Of a DNA stretch of 7,729 bases, positions 6,271 to 7,729 are shown piece after piece; within the stretch, counting starts at the first letter, position 1; each line of letters starts with the position of its first letter. The DNA is from an uncultured bacterium (lineage in GTDB: Bacteria > Actinomycetota > Aquicultoria > SKW223 > CALKMS01): the NCBI GenBank assembly GCA_938091145.1, contig CALKMS010000007.1, positions 1-7,729 of the forward strand, written 5' to 3'. Both the position numbers and the translations under genes were made by a program. The notes beneath the pieces were generated by a model. That model was not told the DNA's origin. It saw only the letters and a list, made by a program, of their open reading frames with translations, and made no database searches.

Positions 6271-7619
6271 TCAGTGATACTTAAAAGCAGATCCAAAAGT
6301 CAATTCTTGACTTTTATTTTCGTCCTCCCATTCTTTAAAAAATGCCTGAACAACTTGGGGATCAAACCTTTTTGGAACTCCTTTTAGTAAAAGCTTCAGT
6401 GCTTCCTGCTTATTTTGAGCTTCACAATAACTCCGCGGGTGATTTAAAGCGTCGTAAACATCAGCCACTGCAATTATTCAAGCACCTAGAGGTATTTGCT
6501 CTCTTTTTAACCCTCGAGGGTAACCAGTTCCATCGCATTTCTCGTGATGACAATAGACCATCGAAACTATCCTGGTAGGAAAACGCGCTTTTTCCAGAAT
6601 GGTTTTCCCCAGTTCAACGTGTCTTTCAACTTCTTTTTTCTCCTCAGGACTTAGATGACCAGGCCTTCCCAAAACAAATTTATTAACACCACCCAAGCCG
6701 ATATCGTGAACCAAGGCCGCGAGCTGAATCTCCCTTACTTCGAAATCACTTAAACCGAGCTCTTCTGCAATTCGACCAGCCCAATAAGCTACTTCCCAGG
6801 CATGCCCACGACGGTTGGGAGCCTTAAGCTCAATCCAGTTTATTAGCTCTTCAGCCAAACCCCTCAACCTATCTTCCTTTTCGTTTAAAAGATAGGCGTT
6901 TGCCAAAGCAACTTCTATCCCTTCAACCAGCTTCTTGATTTGTTCACAATCGCTTTCTTCAAAACGACTCTTTTCCTTCCAAAAGCCAACCAGCCCAACT
7001 AGTTTGCCTTCAAAATAAAAGGGAGCAGTGAGCAATAAAAACTTGATGGGTCCGCACTTGCCTGAAGTTTTCTTATCTAAAGAAACCAAATCAAAATATG
7101 CTGCTTCCTCCTGATTGTAAACTTCTTTAACTTTATCTATGACTTCTTTCGTTATTTCAAAACTCTTCCCATCAATCGTTTCAATCAGTGTTTGAGCTTT
7201 ACCTTCAGTAAAAAACTACCCCTCCATCTGCCTTTAAAAGTCTCAACAAAACTCGAAGAAACTCTGAAAGGCCAGAGACCTGCTTCAAGTAAAAAAGGTT
7301 AACAACATTTTCATTGAGTATTTGAATAGCCCTGGTGTTTTCTTTTAACTGAAGGCCATTGTTGATCACTCGCTCGACAATTCTTAAATCTTTTGTTTCT
7401 CGTTTTGAGAAAGCCAGGTTGAGTAAGTAAGAAAACTTATTGCCAGGGTAGCAAAAATAATCTTATAAATGTCCCAGAAGGTTTCAAGTCTCATTAACCC
7501 AAAATAATCTAAAAAGTATACCATCACCATAAAAGCGATGGTTGAAGGGAAAGCCAGAAGTGTCACAATAAGCTGAATTTCCCAGCGCCTTTTTTCTCTT
7601 GAAACTCTTCTTCTCTCAT
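6271..7619 (-). pseudogene. Broken membrane-anchored GAF/HD-GYP signalling protein
   Basis: Pieces in different frames join into one protein of about 449 residues. ATG at 7619 has an AGGTGG SD (7629-7624). A basic N-terminus leads to two membrane helices (about 7570-7500 and 7475-7420), a coiled linker (about 7410-7260), a GAF-like domain (about 7260-6880) and an HD-GYP domain (about 6810-6300). HD-GYP proteins hydrolyse cyclic di-GMP. Visible motifs are LVHDIG (HD at 6708-6703), HHE (6549-6541) and DGTGYP (GYP at 6525-6517). The Lys that normally follows HDIG is Leu. Lesions: +1 frameshift needed at the A6 run (7595-7590), another at A4 (7394-7391), a one-base excess at T6 (7215-7210), and an in-frame TGA (6480-6478) where IPLGAR-I-AVADVYDA expects Arg. 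The neighbouring genes, about 5.7 kb, show no such damage, so real decay is favoured over sequencing error. A weak -10 (GATAAT, 7647-7642) precedes it. Residual expression of the 7089-6481 piece cannot be excluded. Confidence 0.8.
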
Positions 7620-7729
7620 TTTACCACCTATTAGGCTATTTATTATCTTCGACCAAAAGCTTAAAACTTCTAGTTTGTTGTTTTTGAAGTTAAAGGGCTG
7701 GTTGTAACATCAAAATTTTTTTAAAAAAT
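7620..7729. other. AT-rich leader region upstream of the HD-GYP pseudogene
   Basis: No coding sequence is visible. The part near 7619 holds the SD (AGGTGG) and a weak -10 candidate (GATAAT, 7647-7642, minus strand) with no clear -35. AACTTC and GAAGTT (about 7665-7691) form a 6-bp inverted repeat with a loop of about 15 nt; it could be the end of an upstream minus-strand transcript but lacks a GC-rich stem. The last bases are an A/T run. Confidence 0.3.

Noticed and set aside
6478..6480. TGA recoded as an amino acid, such as Gly, Trp or selenocysteine
   Set aside because: TGA ends ahbD, folP and the zinc-ribbon gene normally at the expected lengths, no selenocysteine insertion hairpin is evident, and the family residue here is Arg, one transition from TGA.
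6342..6578. Plus-strand reading frame opposite the HD-GYP domain
   Set aside because: It mirrors the GYP and DVYDA region of the minus-strand domain and has no signals of its own.
7709..7729. A/T-only near-palindrome at the right edge
   Set aside because: Runs of T followed by A look palindromic by composition alone; there is no supporting context at the window end.

Overview
The window is AT-rich bacterial DNA. The strand carrying the heme and folate genes has sigma70-like -10 boxes and Shine-Dalgarno (SD) sites, including a strong GAGGAGG. The gene set (NapC/NirT-type multiheme cytochrome, AhbD heme synthase, Zn-type HemB, a Ser/Thr kinase fused to a large membrane domain, a GAF/HD-GYP sensor) suggests an anaerobic or facultatively respiring bacterium, probably of a poorly cultured lineage. 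I cannot name the phylum from sequence alone. TGA and TAA are both used as ordinary stops, so the genetic code looks standard.

Layout: positions 1-416 (minus) hold the N-terminal part of a membrane-anchored c-type cytochrome that runs off the left edge. It is divergent from a plus-strand gene (497-2215) encoding a Ser/Thr protein kinase with a polytopic C-terminal membrane domain. The 80-bp gap between them carries a perfect 10-bp palindrome and a -10 element for each direction, both so close to the start codons that the transcripts would be almost leaderless. The kinase gene then runs tail-to-tail, with a 26-nt overlap, into a minus-strand block read right to left: hemB (6174-5197), ahbD (5130-4012), folP (4015-3128) and a zinc-ribbon protein of unknown function (3047-2190).

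The right end (7619-6271, minus) holds the remains of a membrane-anchored GAF + HD-GYP signalling protein. The reading frame can be reconstructed end to end only by allowing three single-base indels, all at homopolymer runs, and reading through one in-frame TGA at a normally conserved Arg. It is annotated as a pseudogene; clustered sequencing errors are the alternative.

How the genes fit together: HemB makes porphobilinogen, which feeds all tetrapyrroles. AhbD catalyses the last step of the siroheme-dependent (alternative) heme route. The neighbouring multiheme cytochrome is a plausible heme consumer. FolP (folate synthesis) is translationally coupled to ahbD by a 4-nt overlap. The kinase and the decayed HD-GYP protein are signalling genes whose targets cannot be deduced here. 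No tRNA, rRNA, CRISPR array, insertion sequence or integration site was seen. Once the cytochrome and the pseudogene are recognised, no gene-free stretch longer than about 110 bp remains.
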